Below the pieces are notes generated by a model. That model made no database searches, was not told the DNA's origin, and saw only the letters and a list, made by a program, of their open reading frames with translations. A program made the position numbers and the translations under genes. A stretch of 7,054 nucleotides of DNA from CAZPQV01 sp964588705 (GTDB lineage Bacteria; Bacteroidota; Bacteroidia; Flavobacteriales; Weeksellaceae), in contig CAZPQV010000091.1 in assembly GCA_964588705.1 (NCBI GenBank), positions 1 to 7,054 of the forward strand, written 5' to 3'. Shown one piece after another: positions 1-6,197 of the stretch. Each line of letters starts with the position of its first letter. Within the stretch, counting starts at the first letter, position 1.

Positions 1-461
1 TGTATGATTTCGGCGATACGCAAGGTTATACTCCACTTTTACCGATGTTTACTCTGGGACACAATTTTGAGCCAGCATCCATTCACGCAGGAGGATTACG
101 CTATCACGGGGCTAGTGTTTTGTGTTCACAATTGTTGAAAGATGGTGTAATCGAGGCGAAAGCCATTGCACAGATTGAGTGTTTTGAAGCCGGAAGCCTG
201 TTCGCAAGAACTGAAGGAATTATCCCGGCGCCGGAAAGCAATCACGCCATTGCACAGGTTTTACGCGAAGTGCAGCAGGCCAAAGAAGAAGGAAAAAGCA
301 AGACGATTCTGTTCAATCTAAGTGGTCACGGTTTTGTGGATATGATGGCTTATTCCGATTATCAGAGCGGAAAACTTACCGAACACGAACTGAAACAGGA
401 AGAAATTGACAACAGTATTTCTAAAATCCAGAATTTACAGCCTGAAGAAATTTCAGCATAA
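1..461 (+). CDS. trpB: TrpB-like PLP-dependent enzyme (TrpB2 class tryptophan synthase beta chain), C-terminal part
   Basis: The gene enters from the left edge, with codons in frame from base 3 and a TAA stop at 459-461, so 152 C-terminal residues are visible. The family joins indole to L-serine to make L-tryptophan in the cytoplasm, using pyridoxal phosphate. Visible TrpB-family landmarks are HNFEPASIHAGGLRYHG near the start, EGIIPAPESNHA in the middle, and LSGHGFVDMMAY near the end. In ordinary TrpB the last motif reads GRGDKD; the SGHG...D form and the HAGGLRYHG segment point to the TrpB2 class, whose members are about 420-455 residues long, so roughly two thirds lies outside the window. 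The catalytic Lys is in the missing part. No trpA or other trp gene follows; a terminator comes directly after, so this is the end of its transcript. An ATG at 45 is internal to the gene and not a start. TrpB2 proteins can act without TrpA, and whether this one is the main synthase cannot be told here. Confidence 0.9.
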   Translation, partial: YDFGDTQGYTPLLPMFTLGHNFEPASIHAGGLRYHGASVLCSQLLKDGVIEAKAIAQIECFEAGSLFARTEGIIPAPESNHAIAQVLREVQQAKEEGKSKTILFNLSGHGFVDMMAYSDYQSGKLTEHELKQEEIDNSISKIQNLQPEEISA

Positions 462-481
462 TAGTTTAATGTTTATTGATG

Positions 482-511
482 AGGCTTTCAGAAATTCTGA
501 AGGCCTTTTTT
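482..511 (+). terminator. Rho-independent terminator after the TrpB-like gene
   Basis: A 10-bp stem (482-491 pairing with 497-506, including one G-U pair) closes a 5-base loop and runs into six T residues (506-511). It lies 21 bases after the TrpB stop codon. The T tract overlaps the TAA stop of the convergent gene on the other strand (510-512). The minus-strand side has no T run after the stem, so it is mainly a plus-strand terminator. Confidence 0.88.
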
Positions 512-986
512 ATCCGTGTGAAGCCACTAGCTGCAGGTTATAATTTACAATATGTAAGACTGCCAGGATGAAATCGGTGTCTTTTTCCAACTCGTCTTCA
601 ACTTCAATCTCATAATCGAGAGTGAATTTTTTCCAGCTCCCTTTTGCAAAAACGGTCATCAGTTTTTTACCGGATTTTGATTTCAATTCATAACGGAAAT
701 TTAGAAAACCTTCCATTTTAAGGAAGTACTCTTCCCCAAAAGTTTCTTTTATCAGATTTCCGGTCCAAGTGTTTTTCAGTTCTCTTACTTTCAGATTCTG
801 TGCGTTATACTGCACCATTTTACCGTTCCAAAACCCTTCCATTTTTATTTCGAACTTGTCTTTAAGGGTTTCTAAGGTTACATCATAGGAATACCATTTT
901 GGATAAACGATTCTTCCAACAAACTCATCGTTCAGGAAAAGTTCGATGTTTTTATGATTAATTGATTTGGCAAAATAATTTTTCAC
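510..986 (-). CDS. Hypothetical protein, 158 aa; possible tubby/LURP-one-like beta barrel
   Basis: I do not recognise this protein. The frame opens at a GTG codon (984-986); a TGA in the same frame lies six codons upstream, and the next in-frame ATG is at residue 49, so GTG is the likely start. There is no signal peptide, lipobox or membrane helix, so a cytoplasmic protein is expected. The sequence is rich in aromatic and charged residues and alternates as expected for beta strands, ending in a hydrophobic segment (about residues 138-154, with FILAVLHIV) that may be a buried helix. A beta barrel around a C-terminal helix is the plan of tubby/LURP-one-like domains, and YELKSKSGKKLM followed by YEIEVEDE fits the strand pattern. 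This is fold-level inference only. The phrase KMEGF(W/L)N occurs twice, at residues 48-54 and 90-96. It is convergent with the TrpB-like gene and divergent from the S41 peptidase gene, so probably a single-gene transcript. Confidence 0.75.
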   Translation of the reverse strand: MKNYFAKSINHKNIELFLNDEFVGRIVYPKWYSYDVTLETLKDKFEIKMEGFWNGKMVQYNAQNLKVRELKNTWTGNLIKETFGEEYFLKMEGFLNFRYELKSKSGKKLMTVFAKGSWKKFTLDYEIEVEDELEKDTDFILAVLHIVNYNLQLVASHG

Positions 987-1058
987 GGTTTTTTTTATTA
1001 ATCAGTATTAAAGTTGAAAGATAAGTTACAATTTAATATTTTTAGAAAAAATTCTGAA
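987..1058. promoter_or_regulatory. Divergent promoter region between the hypothetical gene and the S41 peptidase gene
   Basis: This short AT-rich gap must hold promoters for both flanking genes. On the minus strand TATCTTTC (1016-1023) matches seven of the defined positions less one of the Bacteroidota -7 consensus TAnnTTTG, and would place transcription start near 1009, about 20 bases before the GTG start. On the plus strand TATTTTTA (1037-1044) matches all but the last base, with GTTG (1013-1016) 20 bases upstream as a possible -33 TTTG. The two candidates overlap. In such AT-rich DNA partial matches are common, so these are candidates only. Confidence 0.25.
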
Positions 1059-2597
1059 TTGAAGAACTTATTACTTCTGATTGCTGTTTTTAGTTTGGCT
1101 TCCTGTGTTTCGGTAAAGAAATTCAATGCCCATCTTGACACTAAAATTTCACCGGAACTTCTGAAGAATGACGTTGATTTTGCTTATCAGAAACTTCAGA
1201 AACTTCACCCCCATCTTTACGATTATATTGCTAAAAAGGAGCTTGATTTTAAATTTGATTCATTAAAACAGACCATCAACTCGCCTCTATCTCCCAATGA
1301 TTTTTATATGAAACTCGCTCCAGTAATTGGTGAAGTGAGGCAGGGGCATCTGCAGTTGCGCCCGCTTTCTAAAAAACTCGAAAGAAAGGAAAGAAAAAAA
1401 CTGAAAGACCAAAAAGGGCTCTTCTCAAGGTTTGGATATTATGTTGATGATGAAAAACTTTTCATAAAAGACAATGCTGAAAAACTTTACGACATAAAAC
1501 CGGGATCTGAAATTCTGGAAATCAACAGCGTTCCTTCCAAAGAAATTCTTGACAGATATTTACCATTAATCACGAGTGACGGTTACAACACAACTTACCA
1601 CGATTATGCTTTGGCAAGGCGTTGGGCAGCACAATACACTATTGAAAATGGCATTGCTGACAGTGCTTTAATAAAAATAAAAGCAGGCGATGATGAAAGA
1701 AACATCGTGCTGAAAAGGGAAACCAAAACCAAAAAAGAAAAGAAAGACGAAAAAGCTGACAAGAAAAAAGATGAAGAAAAACGTACAAAAGATTATAATC
1801 CGGTCACAAAATCTTTCAACCGTTCGCTTCATTTTTTAGATAAGGAAAAGAAAATTGCTTATGTAAGAATTAAAACATTTTCGGGAACAAAATCGAGGAA
1901 ATTTTACCGGGAAACCTTCAGAGAAATCAAAGAAAAAAATGCAGATTATCTCATTCTGGATGTGCGCGATAATTTGGGTGGATCGCTTTATGAAATCAAC
2001 AATCTGTATTCGTATTTGGTTTCCGACGAGTTTAAATTCATCAATGATATTGAGGTAACTTCGCGTTCAGCAATGTTTCAAGCGGATTATTTGGCTAACT
2101 TTCCGATTTTGGTTAAACCTTTAGCGATTATCGTCTATCCATTTTATCTAGTCGGAACGGCACTTTCCACGAAAAAAGTTAATGAGAAAATATATTTGAG
2201 GAATAATGGAATTTTCGCTTTGAAAAAACCCAAGAAGAATAATTTTAAAGGAAAAGTTTACGTTCTAATTAATGGCAGCAGTTTTTCAGCAGCATCCATT
2301 CTTCCTTCAAAATTGAAAGACGAGAAACGGGCGTTTTTAGTTGGCGAAGAAACAGGCGGAGCAAATGACGGAACAGTTGCAGGGCGCTACTCCACTGAGA
2401 AACTAAAAAATTCAAAACTCTATCTGCCGATTGGATTAATGCTCATTCAGCCCAATATTAAGTTTACCCAGACCAAAAAAGGAGTTGTTCCCGATAAAGA
2501 AATCATCCCAACTTTGGAAGAAATTTTGCAGAAAAAAGATGTGCAGTTGGATTGGGCGATGGCAGAAATTAACAAAGAGAATCCTTCAAGGTTTTAA
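1059..2597 (+). CDS. S41 family peptidase, predicted lipoprotein
   Basis: This is a serine peptidase of family S41 (tail-specific/tricorn-like), probably anchored in the envelope and facing the periplasm. I chose the TTG at 1059 because translation from it gives a compact lipoprotein signal, MKNLLLLIAVFSLASC, with the lipid-bearing Cys at residue 16 (512 aa in all). A TTG at 1014 in the same frame would add 15 residues and leave only 27 bases to the divergent gene. From the 1059 start: an N-terminal helical domain; GEVRQGHLQL with the likely catalytic His97; a PDZ-like region around residues 115-215; a Lys/Glu-rich linker at about 219-245; then the protease core with LILDVRDNLGGS, the nucleophile in SSFSAAS (Ser410) and GEETGGANDG. 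The Lys that Prc/CtpA carry about 25 residues after the Ser is absent, so the Ser-His form of the family fits better. A hydrophobic patch lies at residues 349-369. The substrate is unknown. The residues after the Cys are not acidic (VSVKK), which argues against surface export. Confidence 0.88.
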   Translation: MKNLLLLIAVFSLASCVSVKKFNAHLDTKISPELLKNDVDFAYQKLQKLHPHLYDYIAKKELDFKFDSLKQTINSPLSPNDFYMKLAPVIGEVRQGHLQLRPLSKKLERKERKKLKDQKGLFSRFGYYVDDEKLFIKDNAEKLYDIKPGSEILEINSVPSKEILDRYLPLITSDGYNTTYHDYALARRWAAQYTIENGIADSALIKIKAGDDERNIVLKRETKTKKEKKDEKADKKKDEEKRTKDYNPVTKSFNRSLHFLDKEKKIAYVRIKTFSGTKSRKFYRETFREIKEKNADYLILDVRDNLGGSLYEINNLYSYLVSDEFKFINDIEVTSRSAMFQADYLANFPILVKPLAIIVYPFYLVGTALSTKKVNEKIYLRNNGIFALKKPKKNNFKGKVYVLINGSSFSAASILPSKLKDEKRAFLVGEETGGANDGTVAGRYSTEKLKNSKLYLPIGLMLIQPNIKFTQTKKGVVPDKEIIPTLEEILQKKDVQLDWAMAEINKENPSRF

Positions 2598-2615
2598 AAA
2601 CATTGAAGGATTTTT
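2581..2615 (+). terminator. Rho-independent terminator overlapping the 3' end of the S41 gene
   Basis: A perfect 9-bp stem (2581-2589 with 2603-2611) encloses a 13-base loop and is followed by T residues (2611-2615). The left arm is inside the last codons of the peptidase gene and its TAA stop (2595-2597) is in the loop. The convergent receptor gene stops 8 bases beyond the structure, so the hairpin may also shield that transcript's end, although no good T run follows it on the minus strand. Confidence 0.75.
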
Positions 2616-2622
2616 CTAGTAT

Positions 2623-5010
2623 CTAAAACTCAAATATAAATCCGAAGTATGGCAACGGCGTATTTTTATCAGCACTTCCTGTTTCCAACAAATAATATTG
2701 CTGATTTTGCGGTGCAATTGGATTGGCGATAATTCCGTTATCCGAAGCATCTCTTTGGAGATTGACCACCGGTAAATTGCTTGCACTTTTCGAACCGTAA
2801 ACATTAACTACATCAACATAAGTCGTGAATTGCCATTTTTTGAAAATCCATTTTTTCTCGGCTCTGATGTCCAATTGATGGGCGACATTTCCTCGCAAAG
2901 AATTCAGTTGTGTAAAATCCTGAACCGGACCGTTGGCAACATTCCAAATATTTACCAAAGCGCTTCTTTGCAAATCATACGGTGTTTCCGGAAGTCCGGA
3001 TTGCAGTCGAAATCTTGCACCCAAATTCCAATTTCTTTTGAAATATTTTCCAGTGGTCATCGTTAAAATGTGTCTGGAATCCCAACTTGACGGCAATAAA
3101 TTTCCGGCTGAATCGGAGAATTTTGAAAACCCGAAAGTGTAGGCAACAATTCCGTAGAAATTGTTCAAAGTTCGTTTTTGAGCCAAAAATTCCACACCAT
3201 ACGTTTCGCCAAAACCTCTGGAATCCAAAGGTTCATTACCAACAACTCCAAAATCTCCACCGATATTTGCCAATGAAATTTGATTACGCAATGAGAACGG
3301 ATAATTTTTGTATTTTTTGTAATAACCTTCCAAAGTGAAACGCAGATTGTCTTTTCCATTAAATTCTAAACCACCGACAAAATGCGTATTTTGAATGTAT
3401 TTTAATGAATTTTTATTCACCAAATTATTGTTCAACTGAAAACCTAAACTTGTATAAGCCGGAAGTTGATAATAAATTCCGGTATTGAAATTCGCTGCCC
3501 AATTTTCTGCAAATTTGTAATTCAAAGAAAATCTTGGTGAGAATTGGTTGAAAGGATTGTTCGTCAAGTCAGAATAATTGCTTCCGTCAACTCTGGCTCC
3601 AACAGAAATTTGCATCTTATCTTCCAAAAATTTCTTGGCGGTTTGAAGATATAAACCGTACTGAACAAGGTTCAATTCCGAAGAAATTTGGTCAAAATCT
3701 ATGGTGTTTTGATTGACTTGTTTGATGGTAGAATTGTTAGAATATTTCGCAAAATTCACGTTGGTTCCTGCGCTGAACTGATAATCATTTAGTTTGAAAT
3801 TTCTATCGATTCTTACTTTATTTTCGGCTTCACGAGATTGGTAATCGTAAAGCAAATTTTGTGGCGTTTCAATATTTCTGTAATATTTTATGGCTTGATT
3901 GTCGAGCATATTTCTGCTCCAGGTAAAAAGCCAATTCCCATTTTCCACCAAATGTCTGTAACCTGCTCCAACCGTGTAATTCCATTGCGGAGAGTTCGGA
4001 AGTCGGTCAATCAACGTTAAATTAGACAGCGTTTTTTTCGCATTGTCGTTAAATTCAAATTTATCAATCGCACCCAAACCAATAAAATACAGTTCGTCAC
4101 CACTTTTATATTTTTTTGAAATTTTGAAAGTCGTATCGTAATAACTCGGCAAAAATGGCAAACCAATTCCTTTAAAAAGCAACTGCAAATTGGATTTTCT
4201 TACGGAGAAAAGTCCGCTCCAGCTTTGATCTTTGGAAAGTGGACCATCCACCATCAACTGCATGTCGTCCAAACCTAAAACCGCTTTGTAACCAAGTTTG
4301 TCTTTTCTCGCCTGTTTTAAATTGAATTCAAAAAGTGAAGATAAAACACCGTTTTTTTTCGCCGGAAATGCGCCGCTGTAAAAATCGACATCTTTGATAA
4401 AATCCACTGTAATAATTCCGCGAGGACCACCGGAAGCGCCCTGAGTTTGAAAGTGATTGATAACGGGAACTTCAATTCCGTCAATATAAAATTTATTTTC
4501 TGCCGAACTTCCACCTCTGATAAAAAGGTCATTTCTAAAAGTTGCGGTACTTCCAACACCCGGAAAACTTAGAATCGCTTTGGAAACATCTCTGTTGGAA
4601 CCTGCGTTTTTCTGCACTTCTTCTGAAGTTATGTTTCGCAATGAAACCGGGCTTTCCGCAGTGGTTTTATATGCTTTTCGTGTAATGGTAACCTCCTGAA
4701 TGTCGGTTGAAAATTTCGTTAATCCCACCGAAAAAGTAAGATTCTGGTTAGGAACTACGTTGATTTCATTGAGATAGCTGGGGCTGTAACCCTCCGAAAC
4801 AATTTCAAATGTATAAGTACCCGAACTGATGTCTGAAATTAAAATATTTCCTGTTCCGGAAAACTGCTCCTCATTTCCGCCCAAAATTTTTACTGTTGCA
4901 GTGAGCGGTTTTTTACTGAAGTCATCAAATACATTAATATTGATACTCCCAACCTGGCTGTAAAGCGATAAAGAACTGATGAAAAAAAGAAGGATAAGTT
5001 TAAATTTCAT
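2623..5010 (-). CDS. TonB-dependent outer-membrane receptor
   Basis: This is a complete 795-residue receptor that should form a plugged 22-strand barrel in the outer membrane and import a ligand using energy passed from TonB. It starts at ATG (5008-5010) and ends in TAG. In order: a signal peptide (residues 1 to about 18, with cleavage before QVGS likely); a carboxypeptidase-regulatory-like beta domain (about 20-100); a TonB-box-like stretch DIQEVTIT (103-110); the plug (about 115-235) with FIRGGSSAENKFYIDGIEV and NHFQTQGASGGPRG; then the barrel, rich in alternating and aromatic residues, ending in FGFIFEF with a terminal Phe as is usual for outer-membrane barrels. The regulatory domain plus this plug is typical of Bacteroidota receptors of 700-900 residues. 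No susD gene flanks it, so it is not a standard SusC/SusD glycan pair. The ligand cannot be told from sequence. The upstream codirectional gene encodes a FAS1 lipoprotein, but a terminator separates them. Several small open frames on the opposite strand are by-products of its codon pattern. Confidence 0.95.
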   Translation of the reverse strand: MKFKLILLFFISSLSLYSQVGSININVFDDFSKKPLTATVKILGGNEEQFSGTGNILISDISSGTYTFEIVSEGYSPSYLNEINVVPNQNLTFSVGLTKFSTDIQEVTITRKAYKTTAESPVSLRNITSEEVQKNAGSNRDVSKAILSFPGVGSTATFRNDLFIRGGSSAENKFYIDGIEVPVINHFQTQGASGGPRGIITVDFIKDVDFYSGAFPAKKNGVLSSLFEFNLKQARKDKLGYKAVLGLDDMQLMVDGPLSKDQSWSGLFSVRKSNLQLLFKGIGLPFLPSYYDTTFKISKKYKSGDELYFIGLGAIDKFEFNDNAKKTLSNLTLIDRLPNSPQWNYTVGAGYRHLVENGNWLFTWSRNMLDNQAIKYYRNIETPQNLLYDYQSREAENKVRIDRNFKLNDYQFSAGTNVNFAKYSNNSTIKQVNQNTIDFDQISSELNLVQYGLYLQTAKKFLEDKMQISVGARVDGSNYSDLTNNPFNQFSPRFSLNYKFAENWAANFNTGIYYQLPAYTSLGFQLNNNLVNKNSLKYIQNTHFVGGLEFNGKDNLRFTLEGYYKKYKNYPFSLRNQISLANIGGDFGVVGNEPLDSRGFGETYGVEFLAQKRTLNNFYGIVAYTFGFSKFSDSAGNLLPSSWDSRHILTMTTGKYFKRNWNLGARFRLQSGLPETPYDLQRSALVNIWNVANGPVQDFTQLNSLRGNVAHQLDIRAEKKWIFKKWQFTTYVDVVNVYGSKSASNLPVVNLQRDASDNGIIANPIAPQNQQYYLLETGSADKNTPLPYFGFIFEF

Positions 5011-5035
5011 GGATTTAAAAATTTTTGCAATTTAC

Positions 5036-5062
5036 AAATAAACGTCCCTTTATTAAGGGACG
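5036..5062 (-). terminator. Rho-independent terminator between the FAS1 gene and the TonB receptor gene
   Basis: A perfect 8-bp inverted repeat (5043-5050 with 5055-5062, arms CGTCCCTT and AAGGGACG) has a 4-base loop and, read on the minus strand, is followed by TTTATTT (5042-5036). It lies 35 bases after the FAS1 stop codon and 25 bases before the receptor ATG. The tail is interrupted by an A, so some read-through into the receptor gene is possible. An attenuator role is an alternative reading. Confidence 0.75.
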
Positions 5063-5097
5063 CTTATCAAACATTATCATTTAAAATATAAAAACTA

Positions 5098-6048
5098 CTA
5101 TGGTAAAAGAACTTTGTCTATGGCATGAATAACACCGTTGCTGCACTGCACATCTGTAGCGATTACATTCGAGACTCTGTTATTGGCATCGGTAATTTTT
5201 ACACCGCCCGTGGTGGTAATGTTGAAAGTACCACCCTGGAATGTAGTAACATTCATATTATTGGTAATATCAGTTGATAATACATTTGCACCAGCAACAA
5301 CGTGATATTTTAGGACATTCTCTAAAGTTGATGTAGGCACTGCAGCAAGATTAGGCAGACTTAACTCTGTCAGCAGCGAAGTAAAAGCTGCATTTGTAGG
5401 AGCAAAAACAGTAAATGGTGAGTTGGTGGTTCCACTTAATATAGCCGCAAAATTAGGCATGTCACTTCTGGTAAGTGCGGTGACAAGAGAAGAAAAATTA
5501 GGATTTGCTAAAGCGTGAGTAACAACTGTTGGCAGACCAATTACTTTATCAACTTTGTGAATTACTCCATTGGTTGCATTAATGTCAGTTTTGGTAACGG
5601 TAGAAATTCCGTTGATTTTAACACCAGATGTTGTGTCAATGTACATACTTAAATTCTTTGTAGAAGAGGCATTACCTTTCGCTAAAGTAGAAACATAGCC
5701 TGTGGTTACCTGCGCTGCCATAACCTTTGATGCGAGTACATGGTTTAATAGAATTTCTTTTAGTGCCGCCGTAGGAACATCATTCAGGCTTGCAAAACCG
5801 TTATCGGTAAGAAATTGTGTAAAAGCTGCATTTGATGGTGCAAATACCGTAAAATTACCCGACGCACTTAGCGTAGAGGCTAAACCAGCTTTATCAATTG
5901 CTGCTTTCAGGTTAGAAAGATCCGAGTCTGCTGAGGCAAGTTCATAAATACTTTTTGGTGTTTCAAAATCGTCTCTGGTTTCTTCACAGGAAGATAACAG
6001 TAGACCGAAGAAAAACAAAAGTGCTGAGAGATTAAATAAATTTGTCAT
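5098..6048 (-). CDS. Lipoprotein with two FAS1 (fasciclin) domains
   Basis: The 316-residue protein starts at ATG (6046-6048); an open frame runs 12 codons further upstream to a TTG, but the ATG sits directly before the signal peptide MTNLFNLSALLFFFGLLLSSC, which has a lipobox and lipid-bearing Cys21. The next residues, EETRDDFE, are acidic, like the surface-export signals described for Bacteroidota lipoproteins, so exposure on the outer face of the cell is likely (inference). Two FAS1 domains follow, at about residues 32-168 and 175-316. Each has the H1 motif (FTVFAPSNAAF at 66-76, FTVFAPTNAAF at 212-222) and the H2 motif (NGVIHKVDKV at 158-167, NGVIHAIDKV at 304-313), so the copies are offset by exactly 146 residues. 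FAS1 domains mediate adhesion to cells, matrix or polysaccharide; the ligand here is unknown. The gene lies upstream of, and codirectional with, the TonB receptor gene. Confidence 0.93.
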   Translation of the reverse strand: MTNLFNLSALLFFFGLLLSSCEETRDDFETPKSIYELASADSDLSNLKAAIDKAGLASTLSASGNFTVFAPSNAAFTQFLTDNGFASLNDVPTAALKEILLNHVLASKVMAAQVTTGYVSTLAKGNASSTKNLSMYIDTTSGVKINGISTVTKTDINATNGVIHKVDKVIGLPTVVTHALANPNFSSLVTALTRSDMPNFAAILSGTTNSPFTVFAPTNAAFTSLLTELSLPNLAAVPTSTLENVLKYHVVAGANVLSTDITNNMNVTTFQGGTFNITTTGGVKITDANNRVSNVIATDVQCSNGVIHAIDKVLLP

Positions 6049-6107
6049 AATAATATATTTTTTGTTGTAGTAATAATTAGACAATTATCATACCAATTAA
6101 TTAAAAT

Positions 6108-6125
6108 TAGTATAGAAATATACTA
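6108..6125 (-). promoter_or_regulatory. Inverted repeat over a possible promoter -7 element of the FAS1 gene
   Basis: TAGTATA (6108-6114) and TATACTA (6119-6125) form a perfect 7-bp inverted repeat with a 4-base spacer. On the minus strand it contains TATATTTC (6115-6122), one base off the Bacteroidota -7 consensus TAnnTTTG, about 66 bases upstream of the FAS1 ATG. No TTTG is found at the expected -33 distance. It could be an operator over a promoter, or a chance palindrome in AT-rich DNA. Confidence 0.25.
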
Positions 6126-6150
6126 TTAAGTTTATTAAAAAAATTTCAAC

Positions 6151-6176
6151 AAAAAAAACACCTCAAAATTGAGGTG
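6151..6176 (-). terminator. Rho-independent terminator after hutU
   Basis: Read on the minus strand, a 7-bp stem (6170-6176 with 6159-6165; arms CACCTCA and TGAGGTG) with a 4-base loop is followed at once by eight T residues (complement of the A run 6151-6158). It lies 21 bases after the urocanase stop codon. This separates hutU from the FAS1 gene downstream. Confidence 0.92.
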
Positions 6177-6197
6177 CAAAGATTACTTAAGAAATTA

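Noticed and set aside
2830..4020. Several plus-strand open frames of 60-83 codons inside the TonB receptor gene
   Set aside because: They overlap each other and lie antisense to a clear, complete receptor gene; the encoded peptides have no family resemblance and arise from its codon pattern.
4317..4559. An 80-codon minus-strand frame and similar short minus frames within the receptor gene
   Set aside because: These are alternative frames of the same strand within the receptor sequence and have no start context or recognisable product.
5381..5834. A 16-bp exact direct repeat (GTAAAAGCTGCATTTG at 5381 and 5819) that could suggest a mobile-element or recombination repeat
   Set aside because: The copies lie in the same frame 438 bases apart and encode the H1 motif of the two FAS1 domains, so they reflect domain duplication.
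5702..5947. An 81-codon plus-strand frame opposite the FAS1 gene
   Set aside because: It is the complement of the conserved first FAS1 domain, whose Ala/Thr-rich codons leave the opposite strand open.
6049..6084. A 12-codon upstream extension of the FAS1 protein from a TTG
   Set aside because: It adds NYYYNKKYII-type residues in front of a complete lipoprotein signal that begins with an ATG; the leader is better read as untranslated.
6073..6088. A 6-bp inverted repeat ATAATT-N4-AATTAT in the FAS1 leader
   Set aside because: It is short and made only of A and T in its arms, so it is expected by chance in this AT-rich leader.
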